Assembly: GCA_019114265.1 (NCBI GenBank)
Contig: DXFV01000002.1
Span: 1 to 62,875 of the forward strand
Source of the DNA: Anaerofilum faecale
GTDB taxonomy: Bacteria > Bacillota > Clostridia > Oscillospirales > Ruminococcaceae
Length of the DNA: 62,875 nucleotides
Direction of reading: 5' to 3'
Shown: piece by piece, positions 1 to 8,727 of the stretch
Position numbering within the stretch: the first letter of the stretch is position 1
How the letters are laid out: the number at the start of each line of letters is the position of its first letter
Made by a program: the position numbers and the translations under genes
The notes under the pieces: model-generated
What the model was told of the DNA's origin: nothing
What the model saw: only the letters and a program-made list of their open reading frames with translations
Database searches by the model: none

Positions 1-796
1 AGAACATGGCCTATCGGACTCACCCTTTCTACATTGGAAAAGAAGTGGTATAGCGGTATGTCTGCCTGTACAAGCATCATTATAAAAACAGAAGGAAATA
101 AAATTGCACACGAAATATAACTTTTATAAACTGTATTGGATGATTAAAAATTAAATTTTCTATCTTTATATTATCATGCGCAACTCGCAAAGTAAATGAA
201 AAATCCTGCAAAGTTTTCGAGAAAATTTGTGCATTTTGCATAAAAATGCTTTTTCTTTGAAAAAACATCGCACCAGCGAGTTGTTTGCAAAAAAAGAATT
301 TCAGTGACAAACAGATTTCTTAAAAGTAATATTTTTGAAAAACAGCGATGCTGCGCCAAACCTCCCGCAAGGCGGCTGCAAAGCGGAGCGGCCCGCATAC
401 AAGCTTTTTCTGGTCTGAACCTGTTGCCTCCTCATGGAGATCTTTTCCGTTGCACCACCGCATCGTCTCCCCATTCGGGCCATCCTCCATTGTACGAACA
501 GCACAAAATCCCCCAAAGCAGAAACAGCAAGGTTTAGCCGGGAGTGCTGTCAAGACAGATGCGTCTGTATTTGCCCATTCAGTCCCAAAACACACGGATA
601 TTGCTCTGTTTTGGAAAGACCAAAAAGAAATAAACATGGATATATTGTACAAATAATCTATATATTTTTGTGCTATTTAACAATATGTGGTGGAAACGCA
701 CAAGAAAAACTGTAAAGTGCGGGAAAAGCCAGTGCAAGATAGTTTGAATTTTGCTGAAAAATCGCAAGATAGGGCGCAGAATGTAGGCAGGACAGA
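1..796. other. AT-rich stretch without a supportable gene
   Basis: One forward frame is open from the window edge to a TAA at 118-120 (39 codons). It could be the tail of a gene starting outside the window, but I do not recognise it. From about 121 to 796 no reading frame has a convincing ribosome site, codon pattern or recognisable product. The first ~330 bases are much richer in A/T than the rest of the window. Short inverted arms ACAGA/TCTGT lie at 555-568 with a 4-base loop. I see no terminator with a clear T-run here. Confidence 0.5.
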
Positions 797-805
797 TGCT
801 ACAAT
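797..805 (+). promoter_or_regulatory. Extended -10 promoter of the TRAP operon
   Basis: The sequence TG-C-TACAAT (TG at 797-798, hexamer 800-805) fits an extended -10 element. No good -35 box lies at the right distance. Transcription would begin near 812, leaving about 160 nt of leader before dctP. Confidence 0.5.
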
Positions 806-811
806 AAACTT

Positions 812-971
812 GTAAATCATGCATGAGCCCAGACAGGAAGCGCACATGCCCTGCCGTTTCGGTTGGCCGCCGCAGGCGGCGGGGACGAGAAGAGCGGACC
901 CGGACGTTGCGGAAGCCCACACCGTGCACGGAGGCTGCGGCCGGCTCTTCTCAAACAGGAAAGGAGAACTT
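812..971 (+). promoter_or_regulatory. Structured 5' leader of the TRAP operon
   Basis: The leader can fold into nested stems: 9-base arms GAGAAGAGC (887-895) and GCTCTTCTC (944-952) enclose AGCC/GGCT arms and the perfect palindrome CCGTGCACGG (923-932). A separate GCCGCC/GGCGGC hairpin lies just before, near 867-882. No T-run terminator follows. I do not recognise a known riboswitch class. The dctP ribosome site AGGAAAGGAG lies immediately downstream. Confidence 0.35.
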
Positions 972-1988
972 ATGACTATCCGAAAAAAAATCGGCGTGGC
1001 AGTCTGCGCGGCAGCTCTTCTGGTCGCTGCGGTCACCTTTATAAAGGTATACAACTCCAACAACTCGGCCGCCGTGGAGATCCGCCTCGCCCACAACCAG
1101 CAGGAGGGGTCCGAGATCGCGGATTCCATCGCCCTGTTTTCCGACTTTGTGGCACAGACCGACACCGGCATGGAGGTGAAGATCTATCCCTCCGGCGTGC
1201 TGGGCACCGAAAACGAGGAGATCGAGATGGTGAAGGCGGGCATTCTGGACATGGCGAAGGTCAGCTCCAACACGCTGGAGCAGTTCGACGACCGCTACGC
1301 CATCTTTGCCATCCCGTATCTGTTCGTGGACCAGGACCACTACTACACCGCGATGGAACAGAGCCAGGCAGTGCAGGACCTGTTCACCTCCACCCGTGAC
1401 CAGGGCTTCATCGCCATCGGCTACTACGCCAACGGTTCGCGCAACTTCTATCTGAAAGAGGACGTGCCGGTCACCGACCCGTCGGTGCTGAACAACAAAA
1501 AGATCCGCTCGATGGTCAGCTCCACCTCGATGGAGATGATCGAGGCGATGGGCGGTTCGGCGGTGCCGATGTCCTCCAGCGAGACCTACACCGCCCTGCA
1601 GCAGGGCATGGTGGACGGCGCCGAAAACACCGAGCTGGCCCTCACCGTGAACGGCCATCAGGATCTGGTGAAATCCTACACCTACACCGAGCACCAGTAT
1701 TCTCCCGACATCTACATCATCAGCGCCGCCACCTGGGACAGCCTCACCGCCGAACAGCAGCAGGCGCTGGTGACCAGCCTGGAACAGACCAACGAAAACT
1801 TCAAGAGCCTGTACAGCGACATGATGGCCGACGCCATCGCCGAGGCCGAGGAGCACGGCGTGCATGTCTACTATGACATCGACAAGACCGCCTTCATCGA
1901 GGCTGTACAGCCGATCCACGAGGAATACTGCGGACGCGGCGACGAATACCGCGCTCTGTACGAAGACATTCAGAGCTACGCAGACTGA
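972..1988 (+). CDS. dctP: TRAP transporter solute-binding protein (DctP family)
   Basis: This 338-residue protein is the extracytoplasmic binding subunit of a tripartite ATP-independent periplasmic (TRAP) transporter, which captures organic acids, usually sugar acids or dicarboxylates, and hands them to the membrane subunits. The N terminus has a basic start and a hydrophobic segment (about residues 8-23) that may act as signal or uncleaved anchor; no lipobox cysteine is visible. The body shows DctP features: IRLAHNQ near the mature start, GTENEEIEMVKAG, IPYLF, the GYYANGSRNF region and VDGAENT. The start at 972 is chosen for the AGGAAAGGAG ribosome site. dctQ follows after 13 bases. The substrate cannot be read from sequence; the downstream isomerase and dehydrogenase genes suggest a sugar acid (inference). 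Confidence 0.93.
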   Translation: MTIRKKIGVAVCAAALLVAAVTFIKVYNSNNSAAVEIRLAHNQQEGSEIADSIALFSDFVAQTDTGMEVKIYPSGVLGTENEEIEMVKAGILDMAKVSSNTLEQFDDRYAIFAIPYLFVDQDHYYTAMEQSQAVQDLFTSTRDQGFIAIGYYANGSRNFYLKEDVPVTDPSVLNNKKIRSMVSSTSMEMIEAMGGSAVPMSSSETYTALQQGMVDGAENTELALTVNGHQDLVKSYTYTEHQYSPDIYIISAATWDSLTAEQQQALVTSLEQTNENFKSLYSDMMADAIAEAEEHGVHVYYDIDKTAFIEAVQPIHEEYCGRGDEYRALYEDIQSYAD

Positions 1989-2001
1989 GGAGGGGCAAAC
2001 A

Positions 2002-2496
2002 ATGAAAAAAATGACCCAAGTGCTGGACAAGGTGCTGGAGGTCGTGCTGTGCGTCATGGTGGTGCTGATGGTGTTTGGCTGTGTGTGGCAGATCTTCACC
2101 CGGTTTATCCTGCGTGACCCCAGCGACTGGACCGAAGAATTTGTGAAATACACCCTGATCTGGACCACCATGTTGGGCGTGCCGTATGCCTACGGCAAGG
2201 ACAGGCACATCTCGATTGGCTTCGTCACCAGCACCTTCACAAAGAAGGGCGCCGCCATGGACAAGATCTTCAACGACATTCTCATCCTGGTGCTGAGCGT
2301 GGTCATCATGATCGTGGGCGGCATCATGGTCAGCATGAACGCAGTGGGGCAGGTCTCGGCCGCCCTGCATATCCCGATGCAGATCTACTATGCGGGTGTT
2401 CCGGTGTGCGGCGTGATGATGGTGCTGTACAGCATCCCGCGCCTGTCCGAACATTTCGCTGAACTGAAAAACAGCCGGAAGGAGGCCGAAGAATAA
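2002..2496 (+). CDS. dctQ: TRAP transporter small permease (DctQ family)
   Basis: A 164-residue membrane protein with four hydrophobic segments (about residues 12-33, 49-65, 89-113 and 126-148). It matches the DctQ small permease in length and in motifs such as DWTEEFVKYTLIWTTMLG and a YGKDRHI segment. DctQ forms the membrane complex with the large permease and uses a sodium or proton gradient to drive uptake. The ribosome site GAGGAGGGG lies just before the start. Its TAA stop directly abuts the ATG of the next gene, so the two are almost certainly translated together. Known small permeases need an intact DctM partner, and the neighbouring DctM gene is damaged. Confidence 0.9.
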   Translation: MKKMTQVLDKVLEVVLCVMVVLMVFGCVWQIFTRFILRDPSDWTEEFVKYTLIWTTMLGVPYAYGKDRHISIGFVTSTFTKKGAAMDKIFNDILILVLSVVIMIVGGIMVSMNAVGQVSAALHIPMQIYYAGVPVCGVMMVLYSIPRLSEHFAELKNSRKEAEE

Positions 2497-4083
2497 ATGG
2501 AGATCTCTGCTGCCATCGTTCTGGTCATCGTCTTTGCCTTTCTGCTGATCATGGGGACGCCGGTCTCCTTCAGCATCATCACCTCGGCAGCCGTGACCAT
2601 CACCATGTTCCTGTCCCCCCAATTTGCCACCTTCATCGCCGCCCAGAAGCTCACCACCGGCATCGACAGCTTCAGCCTGCTGGCGGTCCCGTTCTTCATC
2701 CTCGCCGGCAACCTGATGGGCAGCGGCGGCCTGGCGCAGCGGCTGGTGAACCTGGCCATGCTGGTGCTGGGGCGTGTGCCCGGCTCGCTGGCCCTCACCA
2801 ACATCGCCGGCAACGCGATGTTCGGTTCGCTGTCCGGTTCCGGCATCGCCGCCGCCTCCGCCATGGGCAGCGTCCTGCGCGACCCCGAAAAGAACGCCGG
2901 CTATGAGGAGGAATTCTCTGCCGCCACCAACATCGCCACCGCTCCGGTGGGCCAGCTGATCCCGCCCACCAACGCCTTCATCATCTATTCTGCTGCCTGC
3001 GGCGGCGTTTCGGTGGCCACGCTGTTCATCGCCGGCTGGATCCCGGGCCTGCTTTGGGCCGCCCTGTGTATGGTGGCCGCCTTCCTGTTCGCCAAAAAGC
3101 ACGGCTATGTGGTGCGCAATGCCCAGAAGCTCAAGCTCAGCCAGATTCTCAAGACCATCTGGGACGCCGTGCCCAGCATCTTGATGATCGTCATCATCAT
3201 CGGCGGCATCCTCAGCGGCAGCTTCTCGCCCACCGAGGCCAGCGGCGTGGCGGTGGTCTACGCCTTCATCCTGTCGGTGTGCATCTACGGACGCCGCTCC
3301 GCCGCCGCGCTGGCCGGCCTGCTGCGGGAAAAGGGCTACAACGCCTGCCAGCTGGCCAAGCCGAAGGCGCTGTGCACGGTGGACGACTACCGGGCGGTGA
3401 ACCAGGACGAAGCCTGCCGCATCGGCGAGGCCTTTGCCGCCGCCGGGGTGGAGATCAGCGTGCTGGGCTGCTATATGGACCTCAGCGCCCCCGACGAGGA
3501 GGTCCGCCGCCGCGCGGTGGAGAATGTGGCGCACTGCCTCTCACTCCAGAACGCCATGCAGGCGCGCGCGGTGGGCAGCGAGAGCAGCTATTCCCACCTG
3601 TGCGAGGAGGAGAAGGCGGCGCGGTACCCGCTTCTGGTGGACAGCGTGCTGCGCATCACCGAAGCGGCCGCGAAGCACGGCGCGGTCTTTGCCATCGAGC
3701 CGGTGTTCTGGTACCCGCTCGACACCCCCGCGCGCACCCGGCAGCTGCTGGAAACGGTGGGGGACACAGAGCACCTGCGCCTGATCTTCGACGCCGCCAA
3801 CGTCCTCAAAAAGCGGGACCAGCCCCGCCAGAGCGATCTGTGGCGCAGCTGGCTGGAGGAGTTCGGCACACATATCACCGCCATGCACATCAAGGACTTC
3901 GTGCTGGACGGCGACACCTACTGCCCGCGTCCGCTGGGCGGCGGAAAACCGTCCCGACATGCCGCTGCTGCGCGAGGAGGTGCAGCCCGGCTGCGACGGG
4001 CAGGACCTCGCCTTCCTGCGCCGCCTGGCAGAAGGAGCCCTGTGAGAAAATCCGCTTGCAATCCTCCGCCCTGCCGTGTATAG
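2497..4083 (+). CDS. Truncated TRAP large permease (DctM) fused to a sugar-phosphate isomerase/epimerase TIM barrel
   Basis: The 528-residue frame is a chimera. Residues 1 to about 265 are a good DctM large permease N-terminal part (GTPVSFSI, PFFILAGNLMG, GSLSGSGIAAASAMG, TEASGVAVVYAF), but DctM proteins normally run about 425 residues, so the C-terminal transmembrane half is missing. From about residue 270 the protein becomes a xylose-isomerase-like TIM barrel (LLREKGYNACQL, YMDLSAPDEE, AIEPVFWY, LIFDAANVL, MHIKDF) lacking its first ~25 residues and its own start codon. Near 3950 the frame leaves the barrel. The expected ending, beginning ENRPDMPLLREE, continues in another frame to a TGA at 4043-4045, so a second small deletion or frameshift is present. 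The result is probably a decayed remnant of two genes, or an assembly collapse, not a working fusion. It abuts dctQ upstream. Confidence 0.75.
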   Translation: MEISAAIVLVIVFAFLLIMGTPVSFSIITSAAVTITMFLSPQFATFIAAQKLTTGIDSFSLLAVPFFILAGNLMGSGGLAQRLVNLAMLVLGRVPGSLALTNIAGNAMFGSLSGSGIAAASAMGSVLRDPEKNAGYEEEFSAATNIATAPVGQLIPPTNAFIIYSAACGGVSVATLFIAGWIPGLLWAALCMVAAFLFAKKHGYVVRNAQKLKLSQILKTIWDAVPSILMIVIIIGGILSGSFSPTEASGVAVVYAFILSVCIYGRRSAAALAGLLREKGYNACQLAKPKALCTVDDYRAVNQDEACRIGEAFAAAGVEISVLGCYMDLSAPDEEVRRRAVENVAHCLSLQNAMQARAVGSESSYSHLCEEEKAARYPLLVDSVLRITEAAAKHGAVFAIEPVFWYPLDTPARTRQLLETVGDTEHLRLIFDAANVLKKRDQPRQSDLWRSWLEEFGTHITAMHIKDFVLDGDTYCPRPLGGGKPSRHAAAARGGAARLRRAGPRLPAPPGRRSPVRKSACNPPPCRV

Positions 4084-4084
4084 T
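4056..4084 (+). promoter_or_regulatory. Sigma-A type promoter of the hydroxyacid dehydrogenase
   Basis: TTGCAA (4056-4061), a 17-base spacer and TATAGT (4079-4084). Transcription would start near 4091, about 25 bases before the ATG at 4116. The dehydrogenase can therefore be expressed independently of the damaged TRAP operon. Confidence 0.65.
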
Positions 4085-4115
4085 GGAGCTATACACAAAG
4101 CGGGGAGGCGGCAAT

Positions 4116-5123
4116 ATGCCTGATACAGAGATCCTGGTCACCATGCCCCGGCGGGGTGTGGTGACCACTTTTTTTGACGAGGAGCGGGTGCGGCGGCTGG
4201 AATCGATCGGCCGGGTGCACTGGAACGACACCGACCGGCAATTCACCACGGAGGAGCTGTGCCGCGCCATCCGCGGCATCGACATCTGCATCACCGGGTG
4301 GGATTCCCCCTGTCTGGACGAGGCGGTGATGGCCTGTGCCGACCGTCTGCGGCTGCTGGCGCACACCGGCGGGTCGGTGAACGGATACGTCTCCGATGCG
4401 CTCTACCGGCGGGGCGTGCGGGTGGTCAGCGGCAACCGCGTCTTTGCCGAGAGCGTGGCCGAGGGAACGGTGGCCTATATGCTGGCCGCGCTGCGCCGCA
4501 TCCCGCACTATTCCGCCGGCCTGGCAAACGGCCGCTGGCCGCAGACCTTTTCGAACCGCGGCCTGCTGGAGCGCAGCGTGGGCATTGTGGGGTACGGCAC
4601 GATCGCGCAGTATCTGGTGGAGATGCTGGCGCCCTTCCGCTGCCGCGTGCAGGTGTACAGCCGCCACATCGAACCCGCCGAGCTGCAGCGCACCGGCATG
4701 ACAAGGGCGGACCTGCCCGCCCTGTTTGCCGGGTGCGACATCGTCAGCCTGCACACCGGCCTCACCGCCGCCACCCGTCACCTCATCACCGAGCCGCTGC
4801 TGCGCAGCATGAAGCCGGGCGCGCTGCTGGTGAACACGGCGCGGGGCGTGATCGTGGACGAGGCGGCGCTCTGCCGGGTGCTGGCCGACCGGCCGGACCT
4901 GACGGCGGTGCTGGACGTCTACGAGCAGGAGCCGCTGCCGGCGGACCATCCGCTGTGCGGTCTGCCGAACGTGCTGCTGATGCCGCACCAGGCCGGCCCC
5001 ACCATCGACCGCCGTCCCGCCGTGGCGGACAGCCTGCTGGACGACATCGAGGACTTTTTGTCCGGCGGTGCGCTGCGGTGCGAGATCAGCCGCTGCTATG
5101 CCGCCGGTATGACCACCCGATAA
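4116..5123 (+). CDS. D-2-hydroxyacid dehydrogenase, NAD(P)-dependent
   Basis: A 335-residue cytoplasmic oxidoreductase of the D-isomer-specific 2-hydroxyacid dehydrogenase family, which interconverts 2-oxo acids and D-2-hydroxy acids. The split catalytic domain flanks a Rossmann domain with GIVGYGTIA (glycines 159 and 161). Expected catalytic residues are visible: Arg243 in NTARG, Glu272 in VYEQEP and His291 in MPHQAG. The start is set by GGGGAGG upstream and lies downstream of a good promoter. The neighbouring TRAP genes and isomerase remnant suggest a sugar-acid substrate, but glycerate, phosphoglycerate or lactate activity cannot be excluded. The gene ends at a hairpin shared with the convergent rhamnose operon. 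Confidence 0.9.
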   Translation: MPDTEILVTMPRRGVVTTFFDEERVRRLESIGRVHWNDTDRQFTTEELCRAIRGIDICITGWDSPCLDEAVMACADRLRLLAHTGGSVNGYVSDALYRRGVRVVSGNRVFAESVAEGTVAYMLAALRRIPHYSAGLANGRWPQTFSNRGLLERSVGIVGYGTIAQYLVEMLAPFRCRVQVYSRHIEPAELQRTGMTRADLPALFAGCDIVSLHTGLTAATRHLITEPLLRSMKPGALLVNTARGVIVDEAALCRVLADRPDLTAVLDVYEQEPLPADHPLCGLPNVLLMPHQAGPTIDRRPAVADSLLDDIEDFLSGGALRCEISRCYAAGMTTR

Positions 5124-5126
5124 ATC

Positions 5127-5177
5127 AAAAAAAGACAGAGCGCCCGGCGAAGTTTTCGCCGGGCGCTCTGCCCTTTT
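5127..5177. terminator. Bidirectional intrinsic terminator
   Basis: A 16-bp perfect stem (5136-5151 with 5155-5170, loop GTT) has an A-run on its left and CCCTTTT on its right. It can therefore stop the dehydrogenase transcript on the plus strand and the rha operon on the minus strand. Confidence 0.85.
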
Positions 5178-5191
5178 GTGGAGAATGGAAC

Positions 5192-6016
5192 TCAGTCGAG
5201 GAAATCTTCGTTCAGCTGCACACCGAACTCGGTGGCGATGGCGCGCAGCTCATCGTCCCGGATGGTCTGCAGGATCTTGCCCTGGCCGGCGCTCTGGGCC
5301 AGGATCCAGATCTGGGCGGCCTTCTCGATGGTGTGCATCAGGCCAAAGGTGGTGTCGAAATCGGGGCCGGAGCAGAACAGGCCGTGGTGCGCCCACACCG
5401 CCGCGTCGTATTGTTTCATCAGCTCGCTGGTGGCCAGCGCGATGTCGGCGCCGCCCGGCACCATCCAGGGCACCACGCCCACGCCGCCGGGGAACACCAC
5501 CGGGCATTCGGTGGCAGACTTCCACAGCGCGCGGGTGAAGTCGCGGGCGGTCAGCGGCAGCACATAGGTCATGGCGATCAGGTTGGCCGGATGGGCGTGG
5601 TAGATCACGCGGCAGGCACCGTCCGTGGCGGCCACACGCACCGAGTGGTTCATAAAATGGCTGGGGAACTCGCTGGTGGGCTTGGCGCCGTTCTCCAGGC
5701 CCCACACGATGCGCCAGGCGTCGCCCTTGTCGTTGATCTCCACGATGCCGATGCTGTGGGTGGGATCGGGCTGCACGTTGCGGAAATACTTGCCGCTGCC
5801 GGTGGTCAGGAAATACTCGCCGGCCAGGTTCTCGCCGGTCACGCCCATCTGCACCCACTCGCCGGGAGTGCGGAAGAAGGGGCGGCAGGCGTCCACTTCC
5901 TCGGCCTTCATGCGGTAGGTCAGGTTGCCGCCGTTGCGCTCGTGCCAGCCCTGCTCCCAGCCGTCCTGGCACATGCGGATATACAGTTTTACGATCTCAA
6001 CATCCAGAATTCCCAT
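5192..6016 (-). CDS. rhaD: L-rhamnulose-1-phosphate aldolase
   Basis: A 274-residue class II (zinc) aldolase that splits L-rhamnulose 1-phosphate into dihydroxyacetone phosphate and L-lactaldehyde, the last step of rhamnose breakdown. The length equals the Escherichia coli enzyme. Zinc-site features are visible: His140 and His142 in YHAHPAN and a later His in WAHHGLF; Glu116 sits in the SEFPSH segment. It is the last gene of the operon rhaM-rhaB-rhaA-rhaD, three bases after rhaA, with GAGAGGG upstream of the start. No lactaldehyde reductase or dehydrogenase adjoins it, so lactaldehyde must be handled elsewhere. Confidence 0.95.
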   Translation of the reverse strand: MGILDVEIVKLYIRMCQDGWEQGWHERNGGNLTYRMKAEEVDACRPFFRTPGEWVQMGVTGENLAGEYFLTTGSGKYFRNVQPDPTHSIGIVEINDKGDAWRIVWGLENGAKPTSEFPSHFMNHSVRVAATDGACRVIYHAHPANLIAMTYVLPLTARDFTRALWKSATECPVVFPGGVGVVPWMVPGGADIALATSELMKQYDAAVWAHHGLFCSGPDFDTTFGLMHTIEKAAQIWILAQSAGQGKILQTIRDDELRAIATEFGVQLNEDFLD

Positions 6017-6019
6017 GGT

Positions 6020-7267
6020 TCATACCCTCTCTTTCAGCACTTCGGTTTCGTATGCGCGCACGTCCTCCAGCCACTGGCCGTCCACGGGGACGTTCTGGCG
6101 GCGGCAGTATTCCTCCCACACCTCGGTGAACGGCAGCGTCTTGGCGGTCTCCATCAGCACCATCTTGGTGGTGAAGTCGGCGGCGTCCTGCAGTTCCTTC
6201 AGCTTCTCGTTCGGCTGCAGCAGGGCGAACAGCAGCGCCTTCTGCGCGGCGCGGGTGCCCACCACCCAGGCGGCGATGCGGTTGATGGAGGCGTCGAAGA
6301 AGTCCAGGCCGATCAGCACCTTGTCCAGCGCGCCGTTGCGCACAACTTCCTTCATGATCTCCTTCGTCTCGTCGTCGAACAGCACCACATGGTCGGAGTC
6401 CCAGCGAACCGGGCGGGTGACATGCAGGGGCACCTTGTCGAAGAAGCACAGCATGGCCGGGATCTTGTCGCTGATGAACTCGGTGGGGTGATAGTGGCCG
6501 GCGTCCAGCAGATTGTAGACGCCCGGATGGGTAGCGGCGTAGGCGGTGTAGAACTCATTGCTGCCCACCGTCATGCTCTCCAGGCCGATGCCGAACACCT
6601 TGCTCTCCACGCAGTCGATCACGTTGGGGCAGCTCTCGGCAAAGATCTCGTCCAGCGCGGCCTTCAGGCGCATGCGCGGGCCCATGCGGTCGGCCGGGAT
6701 GTCCTTGAAGCCGTCGGGGATCCACACGTTGTTCAGCACCTCGTCGCCCAGCGCCTCGCCGATCTGCTGCGCGATGCGGCGGCTGGCTTTGCAGTGGTCG
6801 ATCCAGAAGCGGCGCACGCGCTCGTCGGGATGGGAGAGGGTCAGACCGTCCTTCACCATCGGATGGGAGAAGCAGGTGGGGTTGAAGTCGATGCCCAGGC
6901 CGTGCTCTTTGGCAAAGGTCACCCACGGCTCGAAGTGTTTGTACTCCAGCTTGTCGCGGTCCACCCACTCGCCCTCGGCAAACACGGCGTAGGACGCATG
7001 CAGGTTGATGCGCTTTTTGCCGGGGATGAAGGAGGCGGCCTTGAGGAAATCGGCCTTCAGCTCCTCAAAATTGCGGGCCTTGCCGGGATAGTTGCCGGTG
7101 GTCTGGATGCCGTCGCCGGCCTTGCCGTCCTTCTGGTCGAAGCCGGCCACGTCGTCGCCCTGCCAGCAGTGGATCGAGATGGCCTTGTTTGCCAGGCGCT
7201 CCAGCGCGGACTCCACATCCACGCCGATGGCGGCATAGCGCTGTTTTGCGGTTTCAAACTGTGTCAT
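6020..7267 (-). CDS. rhaA: L-rhamnose isomerase
   Basis: A 415-residue cytoplasmic metal-dependent isomerase converting L-rhamnose to L-rhamnulose. It is typical in length (about 415-420) and shows family segments such as HCWQGDDVAGF near the N terminus, TGNYPGKARN, LHASYAVF, DFNPTCFSHP, the WIPDGFKD region and LLDAGHYHPTEF. The His and Asp residues in those segments are consistent with the metal- and substrate-binding set. Translation starts at an ATG overlapping the stop of rhaB by four bases, with GGAGG upstream. It is co-transcribed with the kinase and aldolase genes. Confidence 0.96.
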   Translation of the reverse strand: MTQFETAKQRYAAIGVDVESALERLANKAISIHCWQGDDVAGFDQKDGKAGDGIQTTGNYPGKARNFEELKADFLKAASFIPGKKRINLHASYAVFAEGEWVDRDKLEYKHFEPWVTFAKEHGLGIDFNPTCFSHPMVKDGLTLSHPDERVRRFWIDHCKASRRIAQQIGEALGDEVLNNVWIPDGFKDIPADRMGPRMRLKAALDEIFAESCPNVIDCVESKVFGIGLESMTVGSNEFYTAYAATHPGVYNLLDAGHYHPTEFISDKIPAMLCFFDKVPLHVTRPVRWDSDHVVLFDDETKEIMKEVVRNGALDKVLIGLDFFDASINRIAAWVVGTRAAQKALLFALLQPNEKLKELQDAADFTTKMVLMETAKTLPFTEVWEEYCRRQNVPVDGQWLEDVRAYETEVLKERV

Positions 7268-8715
7268 GGTTGTACCTCCGTGATTGGAAAGCTTGTATGG
7301 ATGGCCGCGCGTGCGGCGGCCAGATCAACGAATTCGCCCGCGGCGATCATCTGCACCATCAGGTTGCCCAGCGCGGTGCCCTCGGTGGGCCCGGCGAACA
7401 CCGGCAGCCCGGCTGCCCTGGCGGTGAGCGCGTTCAGATAGCCGTCCTTGCTGCCGCCGCCCACGATGTGGATGGCGGTGTAGGTCTTGCCAGTGAGGTT
7501 CTGCAGCTGCCGGATGGCGGCGGCGTAGCAGTCGGCCAGGCTGTGGTAGATGCAGGCCATCACCTCGCCCACCGTCTGGGGAACGGGGCCGCCCGCTTCG
7601 GCGCAGGCCGCCTGCACCTCCTCCACCATGCTGGCGGGGGAGAGGAACCGCGCGTCGTTCACGTCCACACGCCCGGCAAAATCCTCGCAGGCGCGCGCTT
7701 CGGCCTCCAGCTCGGCATAGCTCCACTGCTTTTCGGCGGCGGTGCGCTGCTGTTTGCCGGCCACATAGGCCACGCCGTTCCACTCCCGGCGCACCGACTG
7801 GATCATCCACAGGCCCATGATGTTTTTCAGATAGCGGAACCGGTAGTTGTAGCCGCCCTCGTTGGTGAAGTTGGCCGCCCGGCTTTCGGGGGTGGTGATG
7901 GGAGAAAAGTTCTCCACGCCCAGCAGGCTCCAGGTGCCGCTGGAGATATACACCGCGCTGTCGTCCCGCGCGGGCACCGCCAGAAAGGCGCTGGCGGTGT
8001 CGTGGGTGGCGGGCAGCAGCACCTCGCAGTCGAACCCCGCGATCTGTTGCACAGCGGGGGTGAAATGCCCCACGCTGGCGCCCGGCATATGAAGTTCGCC
8101 GAAGATCTTCCGCGGCAGCCCCAGCGCCGCGATCAGCTCGTCGTCCCAGGTCTTTTTCTCCGCGTTCACCAGGGCGGTGGAGCTGGCGTTGGTGTACTCG
8201 TTCACCATCTTCCCGGTGAGCAGATAGTTGAAATACTCCGGGATCATCAGCAGGCGCTGTGCCCGCTCCAGCTGTTCGGGGTGTTCGGCCTTCAGCGCCG
8301 CCAGCTGGTAGGCGGTGTTGAAGGGCTGATACTGGATGCCCGCGCGGGCGTAGTGGTCGGCAAAGGAGAGGACCCCTTCTGCCTCCAGGCGGTCCCGCAC
8401 GCCCTCGGTGCGCGCGTCGCGGTAGGCCACCGCATCGCTTGCCAGATTGCCGCCCGCATCCAGCAGCACAAAGTCCACCGCCCAGGTGTCGATGCCCATG
8501 GTGGCGGGGATCTTCCCGGCGGCGCGGCAGGCGCACAGGCCGGCCAGGATGTGGTCCCACAGCGCTTCGACGTCCCAGCAGTCGTGGCCGTTTTTCCGCT
8601 GCTGGATGTTGTCGAAGCGGTACACTTCCTCCAGCACCATGCGGCCGTTTTCCAGATGGCCCAGGATGTGCCGCCCGCTGGAGGCGCCGATGTCCACGGC
8701 AAGATGATAGGTCAT
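7264..8715 (-). CDS. rhaB: Rhamnulokinase
   Basis: A 483-residue FGGY-family sugar kinase that phosphorylates L-rhamnulose with ATP. The N-terminal phosphate-binding segment AVDIGASSGRHILG, the DTWAVDFVLLD segment (probable catalytic Asp), YISSGTWSLLG and the adenosine-motif IHIVGGGSKDGYLN are all present. It sits 12 bases downstream of rhaM behind an AAAGGAG ribosome site and overlaps rhaA by four bases, so translation is coupled. Substrate assignment rests on both the family match and the operon. Confidence 0.95.
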   Translation of the reverse strand: MTYHLAVDIGASSGRHILGHLENGRMVLEEVYRFDNIQQRKNGHDCWDVEALWDHILAGLCACRAAGKIPATMGIDTWAVDFVLLDAGGNLASDAVAYRDARTEGVRDRLEAEGVLSFADHYARAGIQYQPFNTAYQLAALKAEHPEQLERAQRLLMIPEYFNYLLTGKMVNEYTNASSTALVNAEKKTWDDELIAALGLPRKIFGELHMPGASVGHFTPAVQQIAGFDCEVLLPATHDTASAFLAVPARDDSAVYISSGTWSLLGVENFSPITTPESRAANFTNEGGYNYRFRYLKNIMGLWMIQSVRREWNGVAYVAGKQQRTAAEKQWSYAELEAEARACEDFAGRVDVNDARFLSPASMVEEVQAACAEAGGPVPQTVGEVMACIYHSLADCYAAAIRQLQNLTGKTYTAIHIVGGGSKDGYLNALTARAAGLPVFAGPTEGTALGNLMVQMIAAGEFVDLAAARAAIHTSFPITEVQP

Positions 8716-8727
8716 GGTGCGCTCCTT

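Noticed and set aside
555..568. Short ACAGA/TCTGT dyad as an operator
   Set aside because: Only five-base arms in an AT-rich gap with no promoter or gene in range, so too weak to claim.
2497..4083. Calling the DctM-TIM barrel chimera a new functional transporter-enzyme
   Set aside because: Half the permease is missing, the barrel has no start strand, and a frame slip removes its normal end, so decay or assembly collapse is the simpler reading.
4259..7441. A plus-strand frame of about 1060 codons across the rhamnose operon
   Set aside because: It overlaps rhaA and rhaD, whose enzymes are intact on the minus strand, and it crosses the terminator at 5136-5170.
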